Positions 43,117 through 51,603 of a stretch of 64,000 nt of DNA are shown here, in pieces. The DNA comes from an uncultured Barnesiella sp. (lineage in GTDB: Bacteria; Bacteroidota; Bacteroidia; Bacteroidales; Barnesiellaceae_A). The stretch lies in assembly GCA_944321085.1 (NCBI GenBank), contig CALUJY010000001.1:278671-342670 (forward strand), read 5' to 3'. The notes beneath the pieces were generated by a model, which had not been told where the DNA came from, did no database searches, and saw only the letters and a list, made by a program, of their open reading frames with translations. The position numbers and the translations under genes are program-made. Position 1 is the stretch's first letter; each line of letters begins with the position of its first letter.

Positions 43117-44340
43117 TTACTGTAACCGGTACATGATGGGAATGGTAAATTTTACATTTACGGCCTTGCCCTCCTGCTGGCCGGGAGTCCATGCCGGCAT
43201 GAGGTTTATGACGCGGATGACCTCTCTGTCGCACTCGGGCGATAGGCTGCGGATGATTTGCGGGGCGGTGGCTTTCCCCTCGGCATCGATGACAAATTCG
43301 GCGAGGACAGCACCTTGTATATTCTCTTTGACGGCCTGTTGCGGATATTTCAGGTTGGTAGCTATGAACTCCATCATAGCCTTTTCGCCTCCCGGGAACC
43401 GAGGCATCGTCTCGCATGTGTCGTATACTGTTTCGACAGCGGGCGGCGGAATCTCCCTGGCGCTCTGCGGTCGCTCCGACGATTGCTTTTTGCACGCCTG
43501 TGCGCCCATTATAAGCAGGGCGGCAAGCGGGAGGGCTATTATATAGTAGAGCTTGCGGTAGCATGGGCTTGTGTTGCGGTTGAGCATCTTGATGCGTGCC
43601 GGTAGCGATTGTTTGTCGAATGCCGAACCGAAAGGATACTTGCTCCCGGTGCTTGCTTGTAGCAGGTGTAATTGGTATTGTTGTGCCGATGTGGTTGCTT
43701 GTATGGCCTCGGCATCGGCAAGTTGCTCGGTGTAGAGGTGTATTTCGTTTCGCAATAACCATGCAAAGGGATTGAACCATCCTACGATACATGTAATTTC
43801 GCCTAAGAGAATATCGTAGGTGTGCCCTTGCGAGACGTGGGCTTTTTCGTGGCTGATGATGTGATGAAGCATCTCGGGCGTGTAATCGACCGGTGGAATG
43901 AAAATAGCCTTGAAGAAGGAAAACGGACTTTTTCCCGAAGGGGGTATAAGAACCCGGGTATCTTCTATCGTAGCGGCGCGGCACTGACGTCGCAGATGGA
44001 GCAGAGAAAATAGCCTGACAGCAAGCCATGCTATACCTGTTGTTACGCCTGCAAGATAGAGCCATGTCATGACGTCGGCCGAGGTTGTGACCGTAGTGTC
44101 GGGGGTGATGGCAATGGTGGCAAGTGTAGCCGATAGTTTGCTGTCGTGAGGCAGCAGGCTGCTGACCGATAGCCCCGGCAGATAAGGCAGCAACGGGTAG
44201 GTGAGGGCGAAAATAATGCCCGTCACTATGATGCCACGGTGCAGCGGCAGGAAAGTGTCTCTCCCCCACAATGCTTTATACATTATATAAAGCAAGGCTA
44301 TGGCAAGTTGCGACCCTATGAGGTATGTGGCAAGATTCAT
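43117..44340 (-). CDS. M56 (BlaR1-type) metallopeptidase with C-terminal TonB domain
   Basis: The 407-residue membrane protein has helices at about 5-22, 37-55, 93-112 and 268-286. Between the third and fourth lies the zinc motif HEKAH (164-168; IISHEKAHVSQGHTYDILLG) with a probable third ligand E181, the layout of BlaR1/MecR1. Instead of a penicillin-binding sensor it ends in a TonB C-terminal domain (about 308-407, PRFPGGEKAMMEFIATNLKY). It lies directly downstream of a BlaI-type repressor gene. The family logic is signal-dependent cleavage that inactivates the repressor; the signal here is unknown and probably not a beta-lactam. Confidence 0.9.
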   Translation of the reverse strand: MNLATYLIGSQLAIALLYIMYKALWGRDTFLPLHRGIIVTGIIFALTYPLLPYLPGLSVSSLLPHDSKLSATLATIAITPDTTVTTSADVMTWLYLAGVTTGIAWLAVRLFSLLHLRRQCRAATIEDTRVLIPPSGKSPFSFFKAIFIPPVDYTPEMLHHIISHEKAHVSQGHTYDILLGEITCIVGWFNPFAWLLRNEIHLYTEQLADAEAIQATTSAQQYQLHLLQASTGSKYPFGSAFDKQSLPARIKMLNRNTSPCYRKLYYIIALPLAALLIMGAQACKKQSSERPQSAREIPPPAVETVYDTCETMPRFPGGEKAMMEFIATNLKYPQQAVKENIQGAVLAEFVIDAEGKATAPQIIRSLSPECDREVIRVINLMPAWTPGQQEGKAVNVKFTIPIMYRLQ

Positions 44341-44351
44341 GGCCGGGTGGT

Positions 44352-44729
44352 TTATTGTTTTTTACCCTCTTGTATGGTACGTAAGATTTTTTGCAACTCC
44401 TCTTGCGAGAGTTTTTTCTCTTCGGCAAAGAACGAGACCATGTCGCCGTAGGAGTTGGCAAAGTAGTTGCGGACAATGTCCGACAAGAAATGCCGTTTAT
44501 ACTCTTTTTCGGTAATGGCAGGTTTATAATAGTAGGTATTGCCCACCTTTTGTGCCGATACATATCCTTTGCGTACAAGATTCTTGACGACAGAAGCCAG
44601 TGTCGTATAAGGAGGCCGGGGTTCGGGCATCTGGCTGAGAAAATCCTTCACAGCTCCGCCTTTCTGTTGCCATATTGTGAGCATGGCTTCCTCCTCTTGT
44701 GCGGTTAGCTTTTCTATTGTATCTTTCAT
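44352..44729 (-). CDS. BlaI/MecI/CopY family transcriptional repressor
   Basis: The 125-residue winged-helix protein starts with KLTAQEEEAMLTIWQQKGGA and has PPYTTLASVVKNLVRKGYVS, the recognition helix and wing of the family, then a C-terminal dimerisation helix region (YFANSYGDMVSFFAEEKKLS). A palindrome in its own promoter fits its operator, so it probably represses itself and the two downstream genes. The M56 gene follows by 11 bases. Confidence 0.93.
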   Translation of the reverse strand: MKDTIEKLTAQEEEAMLTIWQQKGGAVKDFLSQMPEPRPPYTTLASVVKNLVRKGYVSAQKVGNTYYYKPAITEKEYKRHFLSDIVRNYFANSYGDMVSFFAEEKKLSQEELQKILRTIQEGKKQ

Positions 44730-44762
44730 GTCGTTGTTTATAACTTAATTACGATTTATTCG

Positions 44763-44795
44763 CAAATCTACGAAAATTTCGTAGATATATACAAG
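44763..44795 (-). promoter_or_regulatory. blaI promoter with overlapping operator palindrome
   Basis: The minus strand has CTTG (44792-44795), 21 bases, TAGATTTG (44763-44770). A perfect palindrome with 10-bp arms ATCTACGAAA and TTTCGTAGAT around one central A (44766-44786) covers the -7 box and spacer. Its position over the promoter and neighbour identity point to BlaI-type autoregulation. Confidence 0.75.
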
Positions 44796-45076
44796 CGACT
44801 GATTGCTAAAAAATATTAATTATAAATTCTTATTGCGATGTTGTGTGATGGATGCCGTCTGTTGCGATAGCCGTTTTATATGGGCTGCAAGCCGGTGCTT
44901 TTGTTTCTATGCCGATATGGCATGATGTGGCAGAGCCGTTTATGGGGAGGCGTACGGCATTGCCATGTTTCGGTTGCGTTTTGTCGTTTGTTGTGCTTGT
45001 CGTAGAGGAACAGTTTGCGAAAGACACGTTTAGTACGTGATAGTTTTATGTTCTCTTTTTCTCGAGGAAGAGATAC
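44796..45076. other. Intergenic region
   Basis: Between the blaI promoter and the ferritin terminator no gene or strong motif is seen. Confidence 0.55.
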
Positions 45077-45106
45077 AAAAATGCCCGACTTCGGCCGGGC
45101 ATTTTT
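45077..45106 (-). terminator. Terminator of ferritin
   Basis: Arms AAAAATGCCCG and CGGGCATTTTT enclose ACTTCGGC, 20 bases beyond the ferritin stop, with T-rich tails in both directions. Confidence 0.8.
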
Positions 45107-45125
45107 ATCGGGAGGGTGTCAGATA

Positions 45126-45647
45126 TTATTCGTTGTTGGCGAGCGGAGCAGGTGCTGCGTATGTACGAGCTGCCAGCTCTTTGTCGAACATATAGAGGCC
45201 GTAACCGTTGTCGCCTATCTTGTTGAGAGCGTCTATGTAGTTGCAAGCAGTCTCTTCTTCTTCAACTTGTTCGTTGATAAACCATTGCAGCATGTTTTGC
45301 GTAGCGTAGTCTTTCTCCTCAACAGCAAGTCCGTAGAGGTCGTTGATGAGTGAGGTTACTTTTTTCTCGTGGCAGAGAGTATCTTCAAAAGCAGCTACGG
45401 GCGATTTCCATGCAGTCTCTACGGCTGCTATGGGAGCCAAAGTTACTTTGCCGCCGCGTGAGTTTACGTAGTTCATGAAGATAGTGGCATGGTCTTGCTC
45501 CTCTTTGAATTGTACGGCAAACCAATTGGCAATTCCGCTGTAACCTTCGTTGGCGAAGTGCATCGACATGGAAAGATAGAGATATGCCGACCAAAACTCA
45601 GCATTGATTTGGGCATTGATAGCCTCTTCGATTCTTTTGTTTAGCAT
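45126..45647 (-). CDS. ftnA: Ferritin (bacterial non-haem, FtnA-type)
   Basis: The 173-residue four-helix protein stores iron as a 24-mer. Ferroxidase ligands are visible in INAEFWSAYLYLSMSMHF, AVQFKEEQDHATIFMNYV and INEQVEEEETACNYIDAL. The ATG at 45647 (MLNKRIEEAINAQ) is chosen over a TTG three codons upstream. A -7 box TAAATTTG (45685-45692) lies about 40 bases upstream; a second minus-strand -7-like TATCTTTG is at 45747-45754. Confidence 0.94.
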   Translation of the reverse strand: MLNKRIEEAINAQINAEFWSAYLYLSMSMHFANEGYSGIANWFAVQFKEEQDHATIFMNYVNSRGGKVTLAPIAAVETAWKSPVAAFEDTLCHEKKVTSLINDLYGLAVEEKDYATQNMLQWFINEQVEEEETACNYIDALNKIGDNGYGLYMFDKELAARTYAAPAPLANNE

Positions 45648-45753
45648 AGTAGTCAATTTTAGTATATTGTTTATATGTTGTATGCAAATTTAGTGCCGAA
45701 GTGCCGGCATGAATTTTTGTCATTGCAGTGGCACATTCTGCTGTGACAAAGAT

Positions 45754-45927
45754 ATGAATTTAGAAAGATTATCGGGTTATAAAAATTATAAAAAATATAA
45801 ATTTAGAATAATTCTAATATTTGGTATTTTATTGTCATCGTTTAGCGTGTTGATTGTCATGATATTACTGATTTTTTATGCTTTCGTTTTATTCTTTCTT
45901 TTCAATAAAAGCATTTCTTCAACGTAA
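45754..45927 (+). CDS. Possible small membrane protein in AT-rich DNA
   Basis: A 57-codon frame encodes a basic Tyr/Lys-rich N-terminus (MNLERLSGYKNYKKYKFRI) and a long hydrophobic stretch (LIFGILLSSFSVLIVMILLI then FYAFVLFFLF). AT-rich DNA easily produces hydrophobic frames by chance, and no plus-strand promoter box precedes it, so I give it little weight. Confidence 0.25.
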   Translation: MNLERLSGYKNYKKYKFRIILIFGILLSSFSVLIVMILLIFYAFVLFFLFNKSISST

Positions 45928-46013
45928 TAAATCGAAGAATTTGCTGCAAATTGTTTTTTCTCTCTGTATCTTCTGCTATATTTGCAGAAGTAACATAATT
46001 AAACCATTTTGCC

Positions 46014-47207
46014 ATGAATCAAGTATCTGCTCGTTTGGCAGCATTAGCACCCTCGCAAACATTGGCTATGTCGCAGAAGAGCAATGAGTTGCGAGCTCAG
46101 GGTGTAGATGTTATAAACCTGAGTGTGGGAGAGCCCGACTTTAATACTCCCGACCATATTAAACTCGCCGCCAAGAAAGCTATCGACGACAATTTCTCGT
46201 TCTATTCGCCTGTACCCGGCTATATGGATTTGAGAAAAGCCATTTGCGCCAAATTGAAAAACGAAAATGCTTTGGATTTTACCCCCGAACAAATTGTCGT
46301 TTCTACGGGTGCTAAACAGGCATTATGCAATGCTATTTTGGCTATTATCAATCCCGGCGACGAGGTGATAGTGCCTGCTCCTTATTGGGTGAGCTATGTA
46401 GAGATGGTGAAGCTGGCAGAGGGTAAAAATGTAATTATCGAGGCCGGTATAGAGCAAGACTTCAAGATAACGCCTGCCCAATTAGAGGCTGCCATTACTC
46501 CCAAAACGCGGATGCTTGTTTTGTGTTCGCCCTCTAATCCTACGGGTAGTGTATATAGCCGCGACGAGCTGCATGCTCTTGCCAAGGTGTTGGAGCGTCA
46601 TCCCAATGTATTGATACTTGCCGATGAGATATATGAGCATATCAACTATGTGGGAACACACCAAAGTATGGCTCAGTTCCCCGAACTCGACGGTCGTGTA
46701 ATTATTATCAACGGCGTTTCCAAAGCCTACGCTATGACCGGCTGGCGCATCGGTTTCCTTGCTGCTCCATTATGGATAGCCAAGGCTTGCAATAAGTTGC
46801 AGGGGCAATATACTTCGGGGGCTTCGTCTATTGCACAGAAAGCTGCCGTAGCAGCCTTCTCGGGCGACCAAAGTTGCGTAGAAGAGATGCGTAAGGCCTT
46901 TGAGCGCAGGCGTGACCTCATTTTCGGTTTGGTGTCGGAAATTCCCGGCATGAAAGTAAACAAGCCTGACGGCGCATTCTATCTTTTCCCCGATGTAAGC
47001 AGTTATTTCGGTAAAAGCTACGATAAATATCATATAGCAACTTCGAGCGACCTTGCCATGTATCTGTTGGAAGTGGGGCACGTAGCATCTGTGGCCGGTG
47101 ACGCATTCGGGTCGCCTTTGTGCCTGCGTTTTTCGTATGCCACCAGCGATGAGAATCTCATCGAAGCAATGAGCCGCGTACGCAATGCATTGGCGTTGTT
47201 GAAGTAA
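46014..47207 (+). CDS. aspC: Pyridoxal-phosphate aminotransferase (aspartate aminotransferase type)
   Basis: The 397-residue fold-type I enzyme moves the amino group of aspartate or a related acid to 2-oxoglutarate. Segments seen are VINLSVGEPDFNTPDHIKLA, SNPTGSVYSRDEL, ILADEIYEHINY, and the PLP lysine in NGVSKAYAMTGWRIG. It belongs to the bacterial AspB-like (class Ib) group. A -7 box TATATTTG is at 45977-45984. Substrate range cannot be decided by sequence alone. Confidence 0.92.
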   Translation: MNQVSARLAALAPSQTLAMSQKSNELRAQGVDVINLSVGEPDFNTPDHIKLAAKKAIDDNFSFYSPVPGYMDLRKAICAKLKNENALDFTPEQIVVSTGAKQALCNAILAIINPGDEVIVPAPYWVSYVEMVKLAEGKNVIIEAGIEQDFKITPAQLEAAITPKTRMLVLCSPSNPTGSVYSRDELHALAKVLERHPNVLILADEIYEHINYVGTHQSMAQFPELDGRVIIINGVSKAYAMTGWRIGFLAAPLWIAKACNKLQGQYTSGASSIAQKAAVAAFSGDQSCVEEMRKAFERRRDLIFGLVSEIPGMKVNKPDGAFYLFPDVSSYFGKSYDKYHIATSSDLAMYLLEVGHVASVAGDAFGSPLCLRFSYATSDENLIEAMSRVRNALALLK

Positions 47208-47249
47208 TAAAATAAAGCCTGTATTGTAGGGCTGACATAAACCGTAAGG

Positions 47250-47281
47250 AGCATCGTTTTTTATGAAAAATACGATGCTCT
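47250..47281 (+). terminator. Terminator of aspC
   Basis: Arms GAGCATCGT and ACGATGCTC with A/T-rich inner pairing are followed by seven T residues, 43 bases after the stop. The stretch 47282-47438 has no feature that I can support. Confidence 0.85.
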
Positions 47282-47438
47282 TTTTTTATAATGCACAATA
47301 AGAGGCCGGTATTATATGGTAATTTGTAATGTGCCATTTGCAAAATTAGCGGTTGTGAAAAGGGAAATTTTTGTATATATCTGATTATTAACTACATATG
47401 ATGCTTAAAAAATAATTACAGAAATTTTTCCGAAATTG

Positions 47439-47469
47439 TTTGCAGGAGAAATAATTATCCTTATATTTG
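47439..47469 (+). promoter_or_regulatory. Promoter of the carboxylase-subunit gene
   Basis: TTTG (47439-47442), 19 bases, TATATTTG (47462-47469), with a leader of about 105 bases to the ATG at 47581. Confidence 0.78.
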
Positions 47470-47580
47470 CCCATACAGACTTGCAATTATCTTTATGTGA
47501 AGGCATCTTGGACTTTTTGATAGATTGACCTTATGAATTGTGAGTAATACTATGATTTCAACACTTAAAAAGAAGTTATT

Positions 47581-49452
47581 ATGGCGAGAAAATTAAAGAT
47601 TCGCGATCTTACATTGCGCGACGGTCAACAGTCGCTTTTTGCAACGCGTATGACAGGGGAACAAGTAGCCCAAGTGATAGATTTTTATAAAGATGCCGGA
47701 TTTTACGCAATGGAAGTTTGGGGCGGTGCCGTACCCGATTCTGTAATGCGTTATCTCGACGAGAGTCCGTGGACACGTTTGAGCTCTATCAGCGAAGTGA
47801 TACAAGGTCGTTCGTATCTTACGGCTTTGTCGCGCGGGCGCAATCTTTTCGGATATGCACCCTATCCCGATACCGTGATAGATGGTTTCTACAAAGAGGC
47901 TGTAAAGCAAGGTTTGGGTATCATGCGTGTATTTGACGCTCTCAACGACTTGAATAACGTAAAGAGTTCTATCAAGAAAATCAATGAAGTAGGCGCTATT
48001 GCCGATGGTGCTGTTTGTTATACGGTTGATCCTAAACCCGAACGTCCCGAGAAGCCTGTCGAGAAGAAAGGCTTCTTTGCCCGTCTGTTCGGTGCGAAAG
48101 AAGAAGAACCCGTTGAGAAGAAAATATTTACCGACGAATATTTCGTAGAGAAAGCCAAGGGTATGGAGACATTGGGTGCCAAGATTATAACCTTGAAAGA
48201 TATGGCAGGCTTAATCAATCCGGCACGTGTAGCTACCCTGATGCCGAAGCTGAAAGCTGCCGTTAATGTACCTATCGATTTCCATACACACTGTACTCCC
48301 GGTTACGGTTTGGCATCGTCGTTGATGGCCGTTATTCACGGAGTTGACATCCTCGATACCAACATTTGGTATTTCGGTGGAGGTTCGGCAGCCCCGGCCA
48401 TAGAGCTTATCTACATATTCTGCCAGAAAATGGGTATCGAAGTAGAGGTAAACATGACGGCTGTTGCCAAGATACGCGAGCGTCTCGAAGGAATACGCCG
48501 CGAATTGGCAGCTTACGACCTCGTGAAGAGTTTCCCCATCACATTCGACCCGTTGACCGACAAGATACCCGCCGAAGTAGATGCACTCTTCGATAAGGCG
48601 ATTGCCGCAGCTAAGGCCAATCGCGAGGATGAGCTCCTCGACGCTTGCCATCGCATTGAGGCATATTTCAATTTCCCGAAACCCAACATTATCGTAAAAG
48701 AAGCCGAGGTTCCCGGCGGTATGTACAGCAACATGGTGGCTCAGTTGAAGAGCCTCGGTGCAGAAGATGTACTCAATGATGCCATGGCGCTTATTCCCGA
48801 AGTGCGCAAGGCTGCCGGTTTGGTGCCCTTGGTAACCCCCACGTCGCAGATTGTAGGTAGCCAAGCCGTTAATTTGGCCATCGACCGCAAGAAAGGCAAT
48901 CCCGACTATACGATGGTAACCAATCAGTTTATCAACCTTATCAAGGGTGAGTATGGTAAGACGCCCGTTCCTATTGACCCTGCTTTCCGTGAGAAAATCA
49001 CCGGTAGCGCCGAGGAGAAACCTTACGACATATCTTCATATAAAGCACCTGAGAATCCTACCTTGCCCGAGTATGGCGGTATGAAGCTGGCAAAAGACGA
49101 GAACGACTACCTCTTGTTGCAATTGTTCCCCACCGTAGGTGCAACCTTCTTGCGCAATCGTCGTGCCGAGGAGTATGCTGCTGCTCCCAAAGAGGAGAAA
49201 GCCGAAGAGAAGACCCCGGCCGAAGCTCCTATTACAGGTCCCGTGCAGAAAGTGCCTATGGGCGGTAGCGTTATCAGCGTAGCTGTGAAAGCTGGTGACA
49301 GCGTGAAGAAAGGCGCTCCGTTGCTCGTTTACGAAGCTATGAAGATGGAGAACACCGTTACGGCCGAGCGCGAAGGTGTGATTAAGCGCGTATTCGTACA
49401 ACCCGGTCAGGTAATTGCCACCGATGCCGTACTGGTAGAATATGAAAAATAA
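47581..49452 (+). CDS. Oxaloacetate decarboxylase alpha / pyruvate carboxylase subunit B type protein
   Basis: The 623-residue protein has the HMGL-like carboxyltransferase domain (KIRDLTLRDGQQSLFATRMT at the N-terminus; VPIDFHTHCTPGYGLAS in the centre), the conserved carboxylase domain, a Pro/Ala/Glu linker, and a C-terminal biotinyl domain with YEAMKMENT; the biotin lysine is K588. It has no biotin carboxylase domain, so it works either with a separate carboxylase subunit or with the membrane OadB/OadG sodium pump; neither is adjacent. A charged insertion near residues 155-182 (KKGFFARLFGAKEEEP) interrupts the carboxyltransferase domain. Confidence 0.9.
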   Translation: MARKLKIRDLTLRDGQQSLFATRMTGEQVAQVIDFYKDAGFYAMEVWGGAVPDSVMRYLDESPWTRLSSISEVIQGRSYLTALSRGRNLFGYAPYPDTVIDGFYKEAVKQGLGIMRVFDALNDLNNVKSSIKKINEVGAIADGAVCYTVDPKPERPEKPVEKKGFFARLFGAKEEEPVEKKIFTDEYFVEKAKGMETLGAKIITLKDMAGLINPARVATLMPKLKAAVNVPIDFHTHCTPGYGLASSLMAVIHGVDILDTNIWYFGGGSAAPAIELIYIFCQKMGIEVEVNMTAVAKIRERLEGIRRELAAYDLVKSFPITFDPLTDKIPAEVDALFDKAIAAAKANREDELLDACHRIEAYFNFPKPNIIVKEAEVPGGMYSNMVAQLKSLGAEDVLNDAMALIPEVRKAAGLVPLVTPTSQIVGSQAVNLAIDRKKGNPDYTMVTNQFINLIKGEYGKTPVPIDPAFREKITGSAEEKPYDISSYKAPENPTLPEYGGMKLAKDENDYLLLQLFPTVGATFLRNRRAEEYAAAPKEEKAEEKTPAEAPITGPVQKVPMGGSVISVAVKAGDSVKKGAPLLVYEAMKMENTVTAEREGVIKRVFVQPGQVIATDAVLVEYEK

Positions 49453-49502
49453 GATGCTGTAATATAGGAGAATACTCCTGTAATTCTCAGCTTTGTATTG
49501 AT

Positions 49503-49534
49503 AAGGACGTGTCCACCGGGTCGGGCACGTCCTT
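49503..49534 (+). terminator. Terminator after the carboxylase-subunit gene
   Basis: Arms AAGGACGTG and CACGTCCTT with inner GC pairs are followed by TGTTTG, about 50 bases after the stop. Confidence 0.75.
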
Positions 49535-49736
49535 TGTTTGCTCCCCCCGAGGTGTAAAAGTATGATGGCATAAAACGTAATATTGCAGAGAGGGGGGTAT
49601 GGTAGGTATCCGTATTTCTCGAAAGTGCGATATGTAAGACATTTACGAAGTTATTATACGTAATCGTGTCTGTATATTCGTAAATAAAGTGTATATTTGT
49701 CATCTATTATAATATCACTATACACGAAGAAACACC

Positions 49737-51407
49737 ATGAAGAAATTTGTTTTATCGCTTGCGGGTTTTGCCATGCTCTCGTTCTCTGCTGTGGCAGCAG
49801 TATCGGATGTGTGGGTGGCAGACCTCGGTAATGGAAAGTATCAGAACCCTATTTTGTATGCCGATTATTCCGACCCCGACTTATGTCGCGTAGGTGACGA
49901 TTATTACATGACCTCGTCGAGCTTTAATTGTATTCCCGGTTTGCAGATTCTGCATTCGCGCGACTTGGTAAATTGGGAAATCGTAAGCGCTGCGCTTCCG
50001 TGGGGGCTTATTCCCGAAGATACATATCGTACCGTACAGCATGGAGGCGGTGTGTGGGCTCCCAGCATAAGATACCACAATGGAGAGTTCTATATCTTTT
50101 GGGGCGACCCCGATGTGGGTATTATGATGACGAAAGCCGCGCAGGTCGAAGGTCCGTGGTCGACACCTCATGTGGTGAAAGCTGGGAAAGGTTATATCGA
50201 TACTACACCGTTGTGGGACGAAGACGGTAGGGTATATTTGGTACACGGTATAGCCGGTAGTCGCGGAGAGTTGAAGAGCGTCCTGTTCGTTTGCGAGCTG
50301 AGTGCCGATGCTTCATCGGTTATCAGCGAAAGTCGTATTGTCTTCGACGGGCACGAGAAACACGAGACTGTCGAGGGTCCTAAATTCTACAAACGCAATG
50401 GTTACTATTATATCTTTGCCCCTGCCGGAGGCGTACCTACGGGTTGGCAATTAGTATTGCGGAGCAAGAACCCCTACGGGCCTTATGAAGAGCGCACCGT
50501 ATTGGCGCAAGGTACAACCGACATTAACGGTCCGCATCAAGGTGGATGGGTAGATACTCCCACCGGCGAAGATTGGTTTATTCACTTTCAAGATGTTGGC
50601 GCCTATGGGCGTATCGTATGGCTCGAACCCATGACTTGGACAGCCGACGGATGGCCTGTCATAGGCGACGACAAGGATGGCGACGGTTGCGGTGAGCCTG
50701 TGAAACAGTGGAAGAAACCCAATGTAGGTAAGACGTATCCTATCATGACACCGGCCGAGAGCGACGAGTTCGATAGCAATCGTTTGGGGTTGCAGTGGCA
50801 ATGGCATGCCAATTATGACCGTCGTTGGCATTTCTGCAATGCCGCCGAAGGGCATTTGCGCCTCTATTCCTTTCCCGTCCCCGAAGATTATAAGAATCTC
50901 TATGACGTATCGAATCTGCTTTTGCAGAAAACCCCGGCCAAAGATTTTGTGGTGACGATGAAACTTACGTTCAAGCCCTGTCCCAAATACAAAGGAGAGC
51001 GTACCGGACTGTTGGTCATGGGGCTGGATTATGCCGGTTTGATATTGGAAAATACAGCCGACGGGTTGACTCTTTCGCAAGTAGCATGCAAGCGCGCCGA
51101 TAAAGGTAAGCCCGAAGTGGTGAATGCTTCTGTCCCTCTTGCCGAGCCTACGGTCTATTTGCAGGCGCATTTCAAAGACACCGGTAAGAAAATAGAGAAA
51201 AGCGAGGGTAGTGCCGATATGATTGTCGATGTGACATTCAGTTATAGTCTCGATGGTAAGAAATACCTTCCCTTAGGTGAAAAATTCAACCTGAAAGAGG
51301 GTAAGTGGATCGGTGCCAAAGTTGGAATGTTCTGCACCCGTCCCGCCTTGAAGAGCAACGATGGCGGTTGGGCTGAGATAGATTGGTTCCGTGTGACGAA
51401 AAAATAA
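49737..51407 (+). CDS. Glycoside hydrolase family 43 (xylosidase/arabinofuranosidase type) with C-terminal beta-sandwich
   Basis: The 556-residue secreted enzyme has a signal peptide (1-20) and a five-bladed propeller: general base Asp in YADYSDPDLCRVGDDYYM, pKa-modulating Asp in YIDTTPLWDEDGRVYL, and catalytic Glu in VEGPKFYKRNGYYYIF. The C-terminal domain (about 345-556) is a DUF1349/concanavalin-like sandwich common in GH43 enzymes acting on xylan side chains. A -7 box TATATTTG is at 49692-49699. No SusC/SusD or sensor gene is adjacent. Exact specificity cannot be read. Confidence 0.9.
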   Translation: MKKFVLSLAGFAMLSFSAVAAVSDVWVADLGNGKYQNPILYADYSDPDLCRVGDDYYMTSSSFNCIPGLQILHSRDLVNWEIVSAALPWGLIPEDTYRTVQHGGGVWAPSIRYHNGEFYIFWGDPDVGIMMTKAAQVEGPWSTPHVVKAGKGYIDTTPLWDEDGRVYLVHGIAGSRGELKSVLFVCELSADASSVISESRIVFDGHEKHETVEGPKFYKRNGYYYIFAPAGGVPTGWQLVLRSKNPYGPYEERTVLAQGTTDINGPHQGGWVDTPTGEDWFIHFQDVGAYGRIVWLEPMTWTADGWPVIGDDKDGDGCGEPVKQWKKPNVGKTYPIMTPAESDEFDSNRLGLQWQWHANYDRRWHFCNAAEGHLRLYSFPVPEDYKNLYDVSNLLLQKTPAKDFVVTMKLTFKPCPKYKGERTGLLVMGLDYAGLILENTADGLTLSQVACKRADKGKPEVVNASVPLAEPTVYLQAHFKDTGKKIEKSEGSADMIVDVTFSYSLDGKKYLPLGEKFNLKEGKWIGAKVGMFCTRPALKSNDGGWAEIDWFRVTKK

Positions 51408-51422
51408 AAAGTTCCGATATAG

Positions 51423-51463
51423 GGCAGGGGTGCGATTGATATTATATCAGTCGCACCCCTGCC
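51423..51463 (+). terminator. Terminator of the GH43 gene
   Basis: Perfect 13-bp arms GGCAGGGGTGCGA and TCGCACCCCTGCC are followed by ATTTGTTTG, 16 bases after the stop. Confidence 0.8.
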
Positions 51464-51564
51464 ATTTGTTTGTAAGGAGCCTATTGGGGCGTTGAATGCT
51501 ATCGGACGTTTCGGCAATACAATCCCCAAAGCCGCTTTTCTGCGGCGCTATTCTTTTTGTGAAC

Positions 51565-51596
51565 GTTGGTTTTTGAGCGGATAAATCTTATCTTTG
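51565..51596 (+). promoter_or_regulatory. rnz promoter; probably leaderless
   Basis: GTTG (51565-51568), 20 bases, TATCTTTG (51589-51596). The ATG starts eight bases after the last G of the -7 box, at or next to the predicted transcription start. Confidence 0.75.
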
Positions 51597-51603
51597 TAAT
51601 GTT

